NCBI GenBank assembly: GCA_023053685.1
Contig: JALIGW010000005.1
Coordinates: forward strand, 34,424,980-34,488,979
DNA from: Diadophis punctatus similis
Taxonomy: Eukaryota; Chordata; Lepidosauria; Squamata; Dipsadidae
Direction of reading: 5' to 3'
Length of the DNA: 64,000 nucleotides
Numbering within the stretch: the first letter of the stretch is position 1; the number at the start of each line of letters is the position of its first letter. Shown in pieces: positions 62,749 to 64,000 of this stretch. The position numbers and the translations under genes were made by a program. Below the pieces are notes generated by a model. The model did not search any database, was not told where the DNA came from, and was given only the letters and a program-made list of their open reading frames with translations.

Positions 62749-64000
62749 TGCTTCTGCAAATGGAAACTTTGAAATGTTTAAAGCCCTTTTGGCCGACTTT
62801 CCTCCTCTTGTTGCAGTTTGTGTGTATGTGTGTGAATGTCTAAGAGAGATTGAATGAATCAAGAGACCTCTTGATTCAAAGACTCCGCGCAGGTCCTAAT
62901 GCTAGCATATTTCTGTATACATTTTTTTTAAAGTGGCAATGGAAGAGTCTGGTTTACTTACAGTACAATAGGGTAGAGTATACTGTACGTCACTTTCAAC
63001 ACCATAAGAAACAAGGGAAGCAGAGACAAGCCCAATTGGGATGAAGCCCATAAAATTACAGTTGATCATTATGCATTCAGAAATATAGAATCTCAGAAAT
63101 ATAGAAACATGTGAAAAAAGCCAAATGGCTCCCTATGCAAAGGAGGTTACAGCTTGCTTCAAAATCAGTCAATGGGGTAAACTGAAGGGGAATGATGGAT
63201 AAGAAGAAAATACTGTAATTGTCCATATATCTTGCTGACAATTGAGAAAATCCATGGGAAAAGAAAAAGCTAAAAAATGAACAAGTTAGACTACATTTTT
63301 AAAAATTGCCCACATTTTTGAATGAACAATCACTTAAACTCCACGTGCATTGTTTAAAAAAGATAAACACCATATTTAAAATCCTATTTGTATCTGGCTT
63401 AGGTGTTATGATTATTGTTGTGAATGTCACCTGTCTGTCAGCACCTCATGCTGGACAATAAACCCCCATCCTCATGAGTGTCTCCTGTCAGACAGAATGG
63501 ACAGCTCCTCGAATGAAGCATGGCTCAGGATCACATACTATGCAGAGGCATACTCCTCCTCCTCCACCTCTCTCTGTTGGAGACTGAAAAGGGAAGAGGC
63601 TGGGGAACAGGAACAGTCATGATCACAGCCACTGATTGGTTGGGAATCTCCAAAATCCTGGACAACTCAAGGAAAAGAAATATTGTTTATGAAACATTGT
63701 TTTGGAAAATGGCTTTTTCTATAGAAATAAGAAAGCCCTTTAGTCTGGAATCACATTAAAAAAAATCTATGTTGTGCTAACCCTTATTGTTTAATGTTCT
63801 TATTTCTTGGTACAAATTAGATATGTTAGCTGCATCTCTATCTCAGCTATACCCAGCAAAATATACCTGGTATCTCTTGCATTGAAGAAGTTTTTTGTGT
63901 GTGCAGAAAAATGCATTGATGTTTGAGGTAAGTAGAATATAACTTCAGTGGACAAGCTTCAAAAAGGTCTTTCGGTTTTCATTTTTGCCTGGAAATTTTA
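62749..64000 (-). other. 5' flank / 5' UTR upstream of the MXI1 long-form start codon
   Basis: CpG-poor sequence upstream of exon 1L. It contains a short TG-rich run at 62818-62838 and otherwise no recognisable gene or repeat. The transcription start of the long form is either here or beyond the right edge. A 79-codon plus-strand ORF at 63520 has no recognisable similarity. Confidence 0.5.

Noticed and set aside
62749..62862. N-terminal extension of exon 1L to an upstream in-frame ATG at 62862
   Set aside because: Vertebrate MXI1-0 starts at [10 protein letters not shown], and the extra residues are low-complexity with an acceptor-like site between. Kept only as a possibility.

Overview
The window is vertebrate nuclear DNA, most likely from a squamate reptile and probably a snake. 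This rests on the repeats: Sauria-type tRNA SINEs, an L2-type LINE that is still partly open, many hAT-like MITEs with intact 8-bp target duplications, long TTTA and AG arrays, and AT-rich single-copy DNA between them. No prokaryotic features, tRNA or rRNA genes, or CRISPR arrays were seen.

One host gene is recognisable: MXI1 (MAX interactor 1, MXD2), a MAD-family bHLH-zipper repressor, on the minus strand. Four coding exons can be placed by homology and splice sites. They are exon 1L of the long MXI1-0 form (62514-62748), alternative exon 1S of the short form (50171-50243), shared exon 2 (49403-49535), and a 30-bp micro-exon 3 that begins the basic region (26915-26944). Both first exons end in phase 1 and join exon 2. 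Exon 2 ends in phase 2 and exon 3 completes the codon. The helix-loop-helix/zipper exons were not found and should lie beyond position 1. The window is therefore the promoter and 5' half of the gene: Sin3-interaction domains, linker, and the start of the DNA-binding region.

Layout from left to right. 1-26914 is intron 3, with L2/CR1-like fragments, SINEs, hAT-like and TA-flanked MITEs and an AT-rich tandem block. 26945-49402 is intron 2. It holds a 722-bp fold-back hAT element 352 bp from exon 3, five further hAT-like MITEs, and a decayed Ty3/gypsy retrotransposon (39056-43994) with both LTRs and a nested SINE. 49536-50170 is a 635-bp intron with an antisense SINE. 50244-51070 is the probable exon 1S promoter, with two ZNF143-like motifs. 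51070-62513 is the rest of the interval between the two first exons, with two large hAT MITEs and a CpG island at about 59.5-61.7 kb. 62749-64000 is upstream of the long-form start codon.

The least explained features are the hAT-like MITE group, built from duplicated palindromic modules rich in NRF1-like GCGCATGCGC and YY1-like ATGGCGG motifs, and the CpG island, which lies inside the long-form first intron while exon 1L itself sits in CpG-poor DNA. No undescribed protein-coding system is visible. The novelty, if any, is in MITE architecture and its possible effect on MXI1 transcription and splicing.
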